A stretch of DNA of 43,931 nucleotides from Candidatus Gastranaerophilales bacterium (GTDB taxonomy: Bacteria > Cyanobacteriota > Vampirovibrionia > Gastranaerophilales > Gastranaerophilaceae): positions 1 to 43,931 of the forward strand of contig CANQDZ010000010.1 in assembly GCA_947594025.1 (NCBI GenBank), written 5' to 3'. A program made the translations under genes and the position numbers. The notes under the pieces are model-generated. The model was not told the DNA's origin. It made no database searches and was given only the letters and a program-made list of their open reading frames with translations. Below, in pieces: positions 25,339-34,447 of the stretch (its first letter is position 1; every line of letters starts with the position of its first letter).

Positions 25339-27655
25339 GATTTTTGATTTCATCAATCGGCGCATTATTTATGAAGTTTTTAAATTCCATTATTTGATTA
25401 AATTCATCCGATAAAACTTCATACATGGTGTTTGCCCTAAAAGCTTCATCAGAGATAGGTTTTATGTATTCAAGTGTTTGTTCGTTCAAAACCGCAATGC
25501 TTTTTTCTCTGTCAAAAATCTCGAGTGCCACTTGGACAAATTCTTTTGTAACTCCAAGAATATCTGCCATTTTTTGTATATCAATATGCCCCTCTTTTTT
25601 ATTGTGTGCATATTTCGCCATGCCTGAAATTTTCTTTATATAATTTGAAATTTCAGGGTTAAATTCTTCCTTCATAAAATGAAATTTTTGATAATTCTTG
25701 TTGCTTATAATCTCTTTAAATTCTTCAAGAGTCGGAGGATAGTCAAAAAACATTATACCGTCATTTTGAGGGTTGGAATTTTTCATTTTATTTATTATGT
25801 TATCTTGATTTTTAAGCTTTTCAAGGGTTTCCGATTTTTTAAGATAAACTTCAAGAAATACGTTTTGACGGCTTAAATATTCATCAACCTGCGGAATTAT
25901 TTGTGTTTTCATTCTGTGGTCAAACAGTTTGATTTCATTTTTACTCTCAACATAAACATCCTCAAGCTCTAATTGAATAGTTTTTATTCCGTTAAATACA
26001 TTTAATCTTGGGGAAAATAAGATATCAAAGTCCTCTGTCGCCGGCTTAAACTTATCATGCCCCCACCAAACGCAATGAAGATTAACTTCTCCTTTTTTAC
26101 ATTCAAGCTTCAGGTGCTCACCTTCTTTTCCCACAAATTTGTGGGAAAGATATTTAACATCTTTAATACAGAAATTTGGTGCAGGGTTCATTTCGCCCGT
26201 GGGCTCAAGGGCTTTAATATCATCTAAAAGACTATCCTTTATCTCGCTTTCTTCAAGCTCCATATCAACGTCAATGGTTTTTTGAGGCTTCACATCAGGG
26301 TACATTTCCTTAAATGTATTAAGGATTTTAATCTTCATATCATCAAAGGAAATAACTTTGCTGTCGAATGAGAAGCCGCCTGCAAGCGCGTGCCCGCCGT
26401 AACCTGAAAAATTTTCTTTAAGAGAGGTTAAAACCTCGTAAACATTGTATTCTTTAGGACTCCTTATCGAACATCTTATGGTGTCATCATCTTCATTTTT
26501 TGTCATTAAAAACACGGGTTTTGATGTTGCTTCAACAATGTTTGATGCCGCAATTCCTATAATTCCTATATGCCAATCCGGATTATATTCAACAATTACC
26601 TGATTTTTATCGGAACGCGCTTTTTCTATGATTTCAAGTGTCATATCAATACAAATTGATTGACGTATCTTATTAAAATGATTTAGAGTTTGAATTGTCG
26701 TTTCAAAATTATTCGGATTAATCTCGGATAAAAGTTCAAAAGGTGCTTTAACGTCGGACAATCTGCCCATTGCGTTAATCCTCGGTGCAAGAATAAAGGC
26801 AACATCCGTGCTTGTGATATCGCTGGTTTTACCGCACATTTCAAATAGTTTTGAAATACCTTTATGAACTTTTTTATTTATTAAATCAAGCCCGAGAGAA
26901 ACAATGGTTCTGTTTTCGTTCATTAGAGGTGCGACATCTGCAATTGTGCCTACGCATGCAAGACATAAAAGTTCATCATCTATATCTTTTAAAGAGGGAT
27001 AAACGGTTTTAAGGGCGCATGCAAGTTTGTATGCAACCCCGACTCCCGCAAGATAACATAAGGATTTTGTATCTCTTAAGGATAAATCATCATCAATTGT
27101 GCCCGCCGCATTTGCATCAATTATTGCATAAGCCTTAGGGACATTTTCTTCTGCCTTATGGTGGTCTGTAATTATTAAATCAACTTTAAAGCTTTTTAAA
27201 AGGTCTGCCTCTTTAATATTTGAAATTCCGCAGTCAACCGTTATCACGAGTTTGATTTTCTCTTTGCTTATATATTTAATAAGCTCGGATGAATTAAGCC
27301 CGTGCCCCATGTCTTTTCTGTTTGGAATAAAGTATGTAAAATCAGCATTGAGTTTTGAAAACACTTTGTACAAAAGTGCGGAAGAAGTGACGCCGTCTGC
27401 GTCAAAATCACCCCAGATAAGGATTTTTTCTTTATTATCAACCGCCTCTTTAATTCTATCAACTGCACGCTTCATGTCTAAAAATCCAAAAGGATTTACA
27501 AAAGGAATTTCTCTCGGATTTAAAAAAAGTTTGGCATCTTCTTTGGTTTCAATTCCTCTGTTTGCAAGCAGTTTTGCTAAAACAGGACTTTTAACGTATT
27601 CTAAAAGCCCTGTTTCAACTTTATTATCTTTAATTTTCCAGTTGTTTTTATTCAT
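25325..27655 (-). CDS. recJ: Single-stranded-DNA-specific exonuclease RecJ
   Basis: A 776-residue DHH phosphoesterase, expected to degrade ssDNA 5' to 3' in recombination and mismatch repair. Motif I is GDFDADGVTSSALL (D83, D85), D141 is in VDCGISN and DHH is at 164-166 in ITDHHKAEE. DHHA1-type GGHALAGGF lies in the middle and an OB-fold-like region with LHCVWWG near 510. The last 200 residues form an extra C-terminal extension beyond E. coli RecJ (577), as in Firmicute and cyanobacterial versions. The ATG shares one base with the upstream stop (TGATG). Confidence 0.92.
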   Translation of the reverse strand: MNKNNWKIKDNKVETGLLEYVKSPVLAKLLANRGIETKEDAKLFLNPREIPFVNPFGFLDMKRAVDRIKEAVDNKEKILIWGDFDADGVTSSALLYKVFSKLNADFTYFIPNRKDMGHGLNSSELIKYISKEKIKLVITVDCGISNIKEADLLKSFKVDLIITDHHKAEENVPKAYAIIDANAAGTIDDDLSLRDTKSLCYLAGVGVAYKLACALKTVYPSLKDIDDELLCLACVGTIADVAPLMNENRTIVSLGLDLINKKVHKGISKLFEMCGKTSDITSTDVAFILAPRINAMGRLSDVKAPFELLSEINPNNFETTIQTLNHFNKIRQSICIDMTLEIIEKARSDKNQVIVEYNPDWHIGIIGIAASNIVEATSKPVFLMTKNEDDDTIRCSIRSPKEYNVYEVLTSLKENFSGYGGHALAGGFSFDSKVISFDDMKIKILNTFKEMYPDVKPQKTIDVDMELEESEIKDSLLDDIKALEPTGEMNPAPNFCIKDVKYLSHKFVGKEGEHLKLECKKGEVNLHCVWWGHDKFKPATEDFDILFSPRLNVFNGIKTIQLELEDVYVESKNEIKLFDHRMKTQIIPQVDEYLSRQNVFLEVYLKKSETLEKLKNQDNIINKMKNSNPQNDGIMFFDYPPTLEEFKEIISNKNYQKFHFMKEEFNPEISNYIKKISGMAKYAHNKKEGHIDIQKMADILGVTKEFVQVALEIFDREKSIAVLNEQTLEYIKPISDEAFRANTMYEVLSDEFNQIMEFKNFINNAPIDEIKNLILQ

Positions 27656-28380
27656 CAGTTTCTTCTTAAATTAGAAAGAAGTCTTAAAAATTCAATGTAT
27701 AACCAAACAAGAGTTACCATTAAACCCATTGCTCCGTACCATTCAAAATAGCTTGGTAAAAAGCCTTGAGAACCTCTTTCAATAAAATCAAAGTCTAAAA
27801 TTAAATTCATTGCGGCAATGACCGTTATAAAACCTATAACAAAAACATTGTTATATGCATTTGTAAAAGGTGCCAAAAATTGAATATGGAAAAATGAGGT
27901 AATAAAAACAATTAAGTAAAATATTGCAATTGATATTGTTGCAGTTATAATAATTTTTCTGAATTTATCGGTTGCTCTTAAAACCTGAGTTCCATATAAA
28001 AAAAGCATAACGCCAAGAGTTACCATTGTGGCGCATACTGCCTGAATTACAATTCCGTTGTATAAGCTGTTATATACCGCAGAAATTCCGCCGAGTGCAA
28101 AACCTTCCGCCAGTGCATAAATTGGCGCAAACACGTTTGATATTTTTGGATTAAATGACGAAATAAGAACCGATATAAAACCAACGATAAGTCCGCCATA
28201 CATAAACATTGCTGCTTTATCCGTAAAACCCGTAAGAGTTAAATTCCAAGTGTATAACGCACTAACTAAAGCAAGAATAAGCAAAATTGCCGTTTTTGCA
28301 ATACTGCCTTTAATTGTCATTTGTCCTTCGCTTAAAACGGCTTCTTGATATATACTGTCTTTAAACATGGGATTAGACAT
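27655..28380 (-). CDS. Bax inhibitor-1/YccA-family membrane protein
   Basis: A 241-residue protein with seven hydrophobic helices and the family C-terminus DFDFIERGSQG followed by WYGAMGLMVTLVWLYIEFLR. YccA in E. coli modulates FtsH; others are proposed calcium channels. The start is taken at 28380 (MSNPMFKD) because a perfect AAGGAGG precedes it by 6 bases; an in-frame ATG 21 bases upstream lacks that. A minus-strand promoter is at 28440-28412. It is translationally coupled to recJ. Confidence 0.88.
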   Translation of the reverse strand: MSNPMFKDSIYQEAVLSEGQMTIKGSIAKTAILLILALVSALYTWNLTLTGFTDKAAMFMYGGLIVGFISVLISSFNPKISNVFAPIYALAEGFALGGISAVYNSLYNGIVIQAVCATMVTLGVMLFLYGTQVLRATDKFRKIIITATISIAIFYLIVFITSFFHIQFLAPFTNAYNNVFVIGFITVIAAMNLILDFDFIERGSQGFLPSYFEWYGAMGLMVTLVWLYIEFLRLLSNLRRN

Positions 28381-28411
28381 AAAAACCTCCTTATTAAACA
28401 ATATGCTAATT

Positions 28412-28440
28412 ATTATACAACATATTTGTTGTAAAATAAA
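28412..28440 (-). promoter_or_regulatory. Promoter of the BI-1/YccA-recJ operon
   Basis: On the minus strand: TTTATT (28440-28435), 17 bp, TATAAT (28417-28412), with a leader of about 25 bases carrying AAGGAGG. It overlaps the divergent coaE -10 region. Confidence 0.55.
28432..28437 (+). promoter_or_regulatory. -10 element of coaE, leaderless geometry
   Basis: TAAAAT, six bases (aaagat), ATG at 28444. The -35 is weak (TTATTA, 16 bp upstream). Confidence 0.5.
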
Positions 28441-28443
28441 GAT

Positions 28444-28998
28444 ATGATAAAAATAGGTATCACAGGTAATATCGGCTCGGGCAAGAGCATCGTTGAAGAC
28501 ATTTTAATCAAAAAAGGATTTAAAACGCTTTGCGCGGACAGAATTTCTCATGATGCATTTGAAAATAATGAAATTATAAAAAAGCAGATTTATGAAATAT
28601 TCAAGACAAATGACAGACATGAAATAGGAAATATTATTTTTAAGGATAAGAAGAAAAAAAGAGAGCTTGAAGATATTCTTCACCCCGTAATCAAAAAGAT
28701 AATTGAGGCTGAGTTTAAAAATTCAAATGAAGATAAAATATTTGTTTTCGTGCCTTTATTATTTGAGGCAAAATACGAAGATATATTTGATAAAATCATT
28801 CTGGTAAGCGCAAATGAAAAGCTTAGGCTTCAAAGAATTATAAAAAGAAACAATTACGAAAAAGAACACGCACTAAACAGGATAAAATCTCAAATGAGCG
28901 AAGATAAAAAGATTGATAAATGCGATTTTATCTTAAAAAACGAAGGCAGTTTTCAGGATTTGGAAAAAAATCTTGAAAAAATTTTAGGCAAAATTTAA
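28444..28998 (+). CDS. coaE: Dephospho-CoA kinase
   Basis: A 184-residue P-loop kinase that phosphorylates dephospho-CoA in the last step of CoA synthesis. GITGNIGSGKS (5-15) is the nucleotide loop. ADRISHDAF, LEDILHPVIKKII and VPLLFEAKYEDIFDKIILV are CoaE family blocks, and LRLQRIIKRN carries the lid arginines. Length is normal (about 200 in E. coli). It is divergent from the BI-1 gene. Confidence 0.93.
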   Translation: MIKIGITGNIGSGKSIVEDILIKKGFKTLCADRISHDAFENNEIIKKQIYEIFKTNDRHEIGNIIFKDKKKKRELEDILHPVIKKIIEAEFKNSNEDKIFVFVPLLFEAKYEDIFDKIILVSANEKLRLQRIIKRNNYEKEHALNRIKSQMSEDKKIDKCDFILKNEGSFQDLEKNLEKILGKI

Positions 28999-29007
28999 AT
29001 TTTAATG

Positions 29008-29013
29008 TAGAAT
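29008..29013 (+). promoter_or_regulatory. -10 element with leaderless geometry
   Basis: TAGAAT, six bases (actatt), ATG at 29020. A TTAGGC 18 bp upstream inside coaE is a poor -35. Confidence 0.45.
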
Positions 29014-29019
29014 ACTATT

Positions 29020-29295
29020 ATGAAAAAGTTTTTCACAATCTTAATGCTTGTTATTACAGCTTCACCCGTATTCGCAATAAATTACGGTATGTATAAACCT
29101 GAAACGGAATACGGTCTTATTGACGGGTTTAAACTTAATTTTGGTTCGAGAGAAGAAGGCAAAAAATGGATTGAACTTAAATCCGAAACCGAAGATGAAA
29201 AAAGAAGACTTGAAAAAGAAAAAAACAAGCCAAAAGAGGAAATTGACGAAAACGAACAATATCGCTTTATGAGGGACGGAATTATCCCGTATTAA
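29020..29295 (+). CDS. Small exported charged protein
   Basis: A 91-residue protein. A clear signal peptide (MKKFFTILMLVITASPVFA, cleavage near 19) is followed by a Tyr/Gly-rich stretch and a highly charged Glu/Lys helix (about 45-75) ending FMRDGIIPY. No family recognised. It is 21 bases after coaE and may also be reached by readthrough. Confidence 0.65.
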   Translation: MKKFFTILMLVITASPVFAINYGMYKPETEYGLIDGFKLNFGSREEGKKWIELKSETEDEKRRLEKEKNKPKEEIDENEQYRFMRDGIIPY

Positions 29296-29324
29296 AAAAA
29301 ACCTGTTTACGGGGGGTAAACAGG
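29294..29324 (-). terminator. Rho-independent terminator of the methyltransferase gene
   Basis: Perfect 9-bp stem CCTGTTTAC / GTAAACAGG (29302-29310 with 29316-29324) and a G5 loop. The run of A at 29294-29301 becomes a T-run on the minus strand, so it terminates the gene ending at 29351. Confidence 0.85.
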
Positions 29325-29350
29325 ATAGTTTCTAGGAAGTATTAAATCTT

Positions 29351-30226
29351 TTAAGCTATTTTTTGGAATATCATAATGTATTCGTGTTCAAAGATATAAA
29401 ATCCGCCGTTTAGCGCTCTATATCTCCAAAGATTTGCCGTTTTTCCTTTAGCTTTTTCGTTGCCGGTTATGTTTTTAACGATTGTTGCCTTGCAGGTAAA
29501 ACCAACTTCTTCCATTCTTCTAAGGCATTCAAATCCCAGAGGAATAAATCTTGAATTTGCATATTTGTCGCCTATAATTAAGGCTGCAAATCTTCCGTTT
29601 TCAAGCAAGTCATAACCGTTTTTTGCAACCGATTCAAATAAATCATAAAATTCTGCAGTTGACCCACAATTAGATAAGTCGTTTTTATCGTTGCTGAATT
29701 TTATTATATCGTCATAAGGAGGGTGAAGCACCAAAAACTGTGCGTAATCTTCGCCCATAACCTTTAATCTGTCCTGCACCTTTGGTACAATGTCTGCGTT
29801 TGCGCTATCCGAGCATATTATATTTACGTTTTTAACCAATTGTTTTGGAGTAAACTTATTACTTACGTAATCAACCATTTTTTGCTGGAGTTCGACACCT
29901 ATTGCACGGCGCCCCATATTTAAAGCTTCAATGCCTGAAGTACCCGAGCCAAAGAACATATCCAAAACAATATCATTTTTCTTCGTAAAACGTTCAAAAA
30001 GTTGTGTTGCAATCTGCGGAATATAGTTTCCGTGGTAATCATAGCTGTGTCCGTTTGTTTTTTCGCGTGAAGCAAATTCCCAGAAGGTTCCCGTTTTGAT
30101 GTGGGAATAATCTTTCCAGTTGTTTAAGTCGATATCGTTGTACGATTTAGTTTTAGGACTCTTTGGAGCCTCAACGACCCTCAACGGCTTTTCAACTATT
30201 TGCTTTTTTAGATTACCTCTTGCCAT
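29351..30226 (-). CDS. Solitary DNA (N4/N6) methyltransferase
   Basis: A 291-residue Rossmann methyltransferase. AdoMet motif I is LDMFFGSGTSGIEALNMGRR followed by IGVEL; catalytic motif IV is LVLHPPYDDIIKFS, with His where Asp, Asn or Ser is usual before PPY. Motif I precedes motif IV, and there is no obvious separate target-recognition domain. The start MARGNLKKQ at 30226 is preferred over a TTG at 30256; a TATTAT lies nine bases before it. No restriction endonuclease is next to it, so it is an orphan enzyme. Target site unknown; an RNA substrate is not excluded. Confidence 0.8.
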   Translation of the reverse strand: MARGNLKKQIVEKPLRVVEAPKSPKTKSYNDIDLNNWKDYSHIKTGTFWEFASREKTNGHSYDYHGNYIPQIATQLFERFTKKNDIVLDMFFGSGTSGIEALNMGRRAIGVELQQKMVDYVSNKFTPKQLVKNVNIICSDSANADIVPKVQDRLKVMGEDYAQFLVLHPPYDDIIKFSNDKNDLSNCGSTAEFYDLFESVAKNGYDLLENGRFAALIIGDKYANSRFIPLGFECLRRMEEVGFTCKATIVKNITGNEKAKGKTANLWRYRALNGGFYIFEHEYIMIFQKIA

Positions 30227-30290
30227 GATATGTGAATAATAAATTATTTCAGGCAAAATTAAATCGTAGATATAGATGAGATTTTAAATT

Positions 30291-32942
30291 TTAAGGCTCA
30301 ATAACCACAAATACGTAAGGTTTGTTGAAATATTTATTTGCAACGGTTAGGACATCATTTTGAGTGGTACTTTTAATGAGTTCTTCGTATTCTTTCAAAT
30401 AATCTACACTGCGGTTAAACACACCATAGACATTTAAAAGGGCTGCCTCATCCGAGTTGGTTTCAAGTGACAGAAGAAGCTGACCCATAATTTTATCTTT
30501 TGCATATTGAAGTTCTTCTTTTGTGACGTATTCCGTCTTGATTGTATTAATTTCATCAAGCATACCTTTTTTAGATATTTCAATGTTCTCGGGGTTCGTG
30601 CCTATGTATGTCATAAACACGCCGTCTAAATAAAATTGGCTGATGCTTGAACCCACCGCATAAGCAAGACCTTGATTTTCCCTTAAACTTTTAAACAGCC
30701 TCGAACTCATACCGTTTCCTAAAATTGCGTCAATAATTTGCAAAACGGCTCTGTCTTTAGTGTTAAACATGCTGCAGGTTTTATAGCCTAAAAACAGCCA
30801 AGATGTATTTACGTTTTGTTTTTTAACGGCTTTCTCCACATTTTCTTTTGGTCTGTATTTTTCATCTTTAATTTTTGTAAGTTCAATTTTATTTTTGCTT
30901 TCCCCTTTAAAAATTGAATTTAGAGAAGAAAGCATTTTGCTTTCGTCAACATCACCCACTATTGATACAACCATATTTTGCGGAGAGAAAATATTTGCAT
31001 AAAAATCAACAATATCCTGCTTGTTAACTTTATCAATATTTTCAAGTACTATTTGAGAGGTGTTTCCGTATATTGTTCCTTGAAAAGCTTCTTTTTTAAA
31101 ATTATCGGTGCCGAGCGCTATAGGGTCATCTTTAACGTTTGCAAGCTGCAATTTGATTTGAGCCCTGTTTTTTTCTATATCTTTTTCGTTAAAAACAGCG
31201 TTATTTGCGGTTTCATACAATAATGTAAGTGCATCTTCAAGTTCATTTTTTGTTGTTATAAGTCCGATTGAAAAACCATCGGGACTTGACGAGTATGAAA
31301 GCTTTATTCCTCTTTCATCGAGAAATCTTGAAATGTCATCTCTTGAATAGGACTTTGTGCCGTCCTTAACGGTTAATGATGCAAGGTTTGTCAGAGCTAT
31401 TTTTGTATTTTTAGCATCATATAAAGATTTTATATTCATTGCAATTATAGAGTTATCAGTGTTTTTTCTTATAATTACAATCATTCCGTTTTCAAGCTTG
31501 TATTTTACGGTGTTTGAATTTTTATCCAAAATTTCATATTTTGGAGTTTGACCGTACAAATTCACTTTTTTTAATTGAACTTGCTCTTTGTTTTGTGCGA
31601 TTTCCGTTTCATCTTTTTGATATTTCAAAATGTCTTTTTCTTCAAAGTTTAAAGGCAAAATGGTTGAAACCACGTTTCTGTCATTTATAAGATATTTATT
31701 TGCGACGCGTTTAACATCATTTACCGAAACTTTTTCTATGTTGTTCACGTAGTTTTCGTAAAAGCCCGTTCCCTTATAAAATATCGAAAGATAGCCAATT
31801 GTATCAGCTATATTTTCATTTGACTCTCTTTCATAATAACTTTCCGTCTTAATGTAATTTTTTGTTTTGTTCAATTCATCTTTTGTAATTCCGTTTTGTT
31901 TTATATTTTCTATTTCTTCATATATTTCACCTTCAACAAGCTCAGCGTTTTGAGGCTTAAATGTTGAAATTATGTTGAAGCTTCCGCCTTCTCTCATCAT
32001 TTCGTATCCTGAGCTTATTGAATTTACAAGTTCTTTATCTTCTTTTATTCTGTTTAGTCTTGAGCTTTTATATCCGCCCAAAATTTCAGACAGGACATCG
32101 AGTGCAAATATTTCTTTTTTGCTTATATTTTTTGGAACAGGATATACAATTGACATATACCCCAGCTCTACATTTTGTTTATCGGTTATTCTTTCTTGTT
32201 TTTTGGGCGGTTGAATTTTCGGATATTGTTTTTTTGATTTTTTCCCTTCTTCGTCCCTTTTAAAATAATTTTCCACAAGTTTCATTGCATGAGCGCTATC
32301 AACATCTCCGACAATAACCGTTGTCATTTCTGAGGGGTTATAGTTTTCCGCATAAAAATTTAAAATTTCTTCCCTTGTAATATTTTGAATAATATTTTCA
32401 TTTCCGATGACGGGGCGCTCATAGGGGTGACCTTTATACAAGAGTTTGGCTCCGTTTTCATACATTATTCTGTAAGGGGCGTCTTTACCTTTTGATATTT
32501 CTTCAATAACAACAGAACGTTCTTTTTCGAATTCTTTTCTCGGTATCATCGGATTAAGGAGCATATCCGCGTGAAGATCGAGTGCTTCTTCGAAATATTC
32601 TGACGGTATTGTTATATAGTAATGAGTAAAATCTTTGCTTGTGGCAGCATTTGTGACTCCGCCCCTGCTTTCAATTTTTTTGTCAAATACGCCTGTCGGA
32701 TTGTTTTGAGTTCCTTTAAAAAATAAATGCTCCAGAAAGTGAGCAACGCCTGAATTTTTTTCATTTTCATCAATTGAACCCGTTTTAATCCAAGTGTCAA
32801 TTGTCACAATCGGATTTCTTTTAACCTCTTTAATTATTACATTTTGCCCTGAAGGCAGAGTTTTTGTCTTAAATTCACTCGCAAAACATGCAGTTACGGC
32901 GATTGATAATAAAACCAAAAGGCTTAATACTTTTTTATTCAT
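30291..32942 (-). CDS. Exported M16-family zinc metalloprotease, two-domain
   Basis: An 883-residue protein with an N-terminal signal sequence (about 1-22). The first M16 unit carries the inverted zinc motif HFLEH (H68, E71, H72) in SGVAHFLEHLFFKGT and the distal Glu (E148) in ERSVVIEEI. The second unit (about 460-880) lacks HxxEH but keeps the Arg/Tyr substrate-binding element, SSRLFKSLRENQGLAYAVGS. It is expected to degrade peptides in the periplasm as a clam-shell enzyme. Shine-Dalgarno AAGGAG. Divergent from dnaA. Confidence 0.9.
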   Translation of the reverse strand: MNKKVLSLLVLLSIAVTACFASEFKTKTLPSGQNVIIKEVKRNPIVTIDTWIKTGSIDENEKNSGVAHFLEHLFFKGTQNNPTGVFDKKIESRGGVTNAATSKDFTHYYITIPSEYFEEALDLHADMLLNPMIPRKEFEKERSVVIEEISKGKDAPYRIMYENGAKLLYKGHPYERPVIGNENIIQNITREEILNFYAENYNPSEMTTVIVGDVDSAHAMKLVENYFKRDEEGKKSKKQYPKIQPPKKQERITDKQNVELGYMSIVYPVPKNISKKEIFALDVLSEILGGYKSSRLNRIKEDKELVNSISSGYEMMREGGSFNIISTFKPQNAELVEGEIYEEIENIKQNGITKDELNKTKNYIKTESYYERESNENIADTIGYLSIFYKGTGFYENYVNNIEKVSVNDVKRVANKYLINDRNVVSTILPLNFEEKDILKYQKDETEIAQNKEQVQLKKVNLYGQTPKYEILDKNSNTVKYKLENGMIVIIRKNTDNSIIAMNIKSLYDAKNTKIALTNLASLTVKDGTKSYSRDDISRFLDERGIKLSYSSSPDGFSIGLITTKNELEDALTLLYETANNAVFNEKDIEKNRAQIKLQLANVKDDPIALGTDNFKKEAFQGTIYGNTSQIVLENIDKVNKQDIVDFYANIFSPQNMVVSIVGDVDESKMLSSLNSIFKGESKNKIELTKIKDEKYRPKENVEKAVKKQNVNTSWLFLGYKTCSMFNTKDRAVLQIIDAILGNGMSSRLFKSLRENQGLAYAVGSSISQFYLDGVFMTYIGTNPENIEISKKGMLDEINTIKTEYVTKEELQYAKDKIMGQLLLSLETNSDEAALLNVYGVFNRSVDYLKEYEELIKSTTQNDVLTVANKYFNKPYVFVVIEP

Positions 32943-32960
32943 AATCTCTCCTTATTTTTA

Positions 32961-32988
32961 ATTATGACACGTTTAATTATTTTGTAAA
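32961..32988 (-). promoter_or_regulatory. Promoter of the M16 protease gene
   Basis: On the minus strand: TTTACA (32988-32983), 16 bp, CATAAT (32966-32961), short leader with AAGGAG. Confidence 0.6.
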
Positions 32989-33037
32989 TAATATAAAAGG
33001 ACAGACTGCAGGTTGATTGAAATAAATTTTTTTGTAA

Positions 33038-33043
33038 TATAAT
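33038..33043 (+). promoter_or_regulatory. -10 element of dnaA
   Basis: TATAAT ends 15 bases before the ATG at 33059. Candidate -35 hexamers (TTGATT 19 bp or TTGAAA 15 bp upstream) are off-spaced. Confidence 0.45.
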
Positions 33044-33058
33044 TAAGAGACAGATTTT

Positions 33059-34447
33059 ATGAGCAAGGAAGAAAACAAAATTCAAGAAGAATGGCAGCGC
33101 GTTTTGGATATTTTATCGGATAAAATACCTGAAAGCTCTTATCTGCCTTGGATTTCAACTCTAAGGGCAACCGAATTGCTATCCGATAAACCTGAAAAAC
33201 TCATCTTAAAAAGTAATCAAGCCTTTGGTATTCAAATTATTAAACAAAAATATTTAAGCGACATAAAAGATGCTATCTTTGAAGCTGCAAACTTCAAGCC
33301 TGAAATTGATATTATATTCGAACAAACAAATGTAAAAAAAGCGGTTAAGCCCAAAGAAGCTCCCTCAAAAGAGGCGATTTTAATGAAGGAACAGATAGAA
33401 AATCTTAAGCAGATGCATTCTTTCTGCGGCTTAAACCTTAAATTCACTTTTGATAATTTTGTTGTAGGTGAGAACGCAAAACTTGCATATAACGTGGCTC
33501 GTGCGGTTGCAGAGGCACCGGGGCAAAAATATAACCCTCTGTTTATATACGGTTCAATAGGTATAGGCAAGACTCATCTTATGCAGGCGATAGGGCACAG
33601 CGTACTTAAAAATTTTCCCGATATGAAGATTAAATACACTAAAGCGGAAGAATTTATGAATCAATTAATTGATTCGATAAGAAGTGCCGACGGTACCTCT
33701 AAAATGCGTAAATTTAGAGATATGTACAGAAATGTGGATGTCCTTTTAATTGACGATATCCAATTTGTAGAAGGTAAAAAAGCGACGGAGGAAGAAATTT
33801 TTAACACATTTGATGCGCTTTTTCACGCGGGAAAGCAAATAGTATTTGCATCCGACAGACCGCCAAGTGCATTTACTCATACGCCTGAAAGACTAAAAAG
33901 CAGATATGAATGGGGTTTGTCCGTTGATATTTTGCCTCCTGATTTTGAAACAAGGGTTGCAATCGTCGAAAAATATGCACAAAGAAGCAATTTTGAAATC
34001 TCAAGAGAAATATCTTCATTTTTGGCTGAAATATATGACAAAAATGTAAGAGAACTGGAGGGCGCATATAACAAAGTAAGCGCATGGGCCTCAATAAACG
34101 GCGAAAAATTGGATTTAGAAAAAGTCAAAAAAATTCTTGATTGGGAAAATTATAGAAAAAAAGTAACGGTTGAAAACGTTATTGATAAATGCGCTCAATA
34201 TTATGACGTTGAAAGCAAAGACATTAAAGGCTTATCGCGTTCAAAAGATATTGCAAGAATAAGACAAATTGCGATGTATCTTGCAAAAGAAATGACGGAT
34301 ATGAGCTTGCCCGTGATAGCAAGAGATTTTGAAAAAAATCATACAACCGTTTTGTATGCTTGGGAAAAGGTTAAAGAACAGGCAGAACAAGACAAAGAAC
34401 TTAAAAAGCGCTTAAAAGAGATTGAAAAGTTTATTAAAACAAACTAG
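33059..34447 (+). CDS. dnaA: Chromosomal replication initiator DnaA
   Basis: A 462-residue AAA+ initiator that binds DnaA boxes and opens oriC. Domain I is at 1-90 (EEWQRVLDILSDKIPESSY), with a short domain II. Walker A is GSIGIGKT (165-172), Walker B is LLIDDIQFV (D232, D233) and the sensor block is IVFASDRPPSAF. The domain IV signature is NHTTVLYAWEKV near the C-terminus. Length is normal. No dnaN follows and no DnaA boxes are obvious in the 116-bp upstream gap, so the origin is probably elsewhere. Its stop shares the palindrome CTAG with the convergent gene's stop. Confidence 0.97.
   Translation: MSKEENKIQEEWQRVLDILSDKIPESSYLPWISTLRATELLSDKPEKLILKSNQAFGIQIIKQKYLSDIKDAIFEAANFKPEIDIIFEQTNVKKAVKPKEAPSKEAILMKEQIENLKQMHSFCGLNLKFTFDNFVVGENAKLAYNVARAVAEAPGQKYNPLFIYGSIGIGKTHLMQAIGHSVLKNFPDMKIKYTKAEEFMNQLIDSIRSADGTSKMRKFRDMYRNVDVLLIDDIQFVEGKKATEEEIFNTFDALFHAGKQIVFASDRPPSAFTHTPERLKSRYEWGLSVDILPPDFETRVAIVEKYAQRSNFEISREISSFLAEIYDKNVRELEGAYNKVSAWASINGEKLDLEKVKKILDWENYRKKVTVENVIDKCAQYYDVESKDIKGLSRSKDIARIRQIAMYLAKEMTDMSLPVIARDFEKNHTTVLYAWEKVKEQAEQDKELKKRLKEIEKFIKTN

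Noticed and set aside
28381-28401. Seven-residue longer BI-1/YccA protein from the ATG at 28401
   Set aside because: A perfect AAGGAGG is positioned for the ATG at 28380.
29302-29324. Terminator for the small exported gene ending at 29295
   Set aside because: On the plus strand the hairpin has no following T-run; the T-run is on the minus strand, so it serves the methyltransferase gene.
32943-33058. Possible replication origin upstream of dnaA
   Set aside because: Only 116 bp, AT-rich, no DnaA boxes of the TTATNCACA type visible; it holds two promoters.
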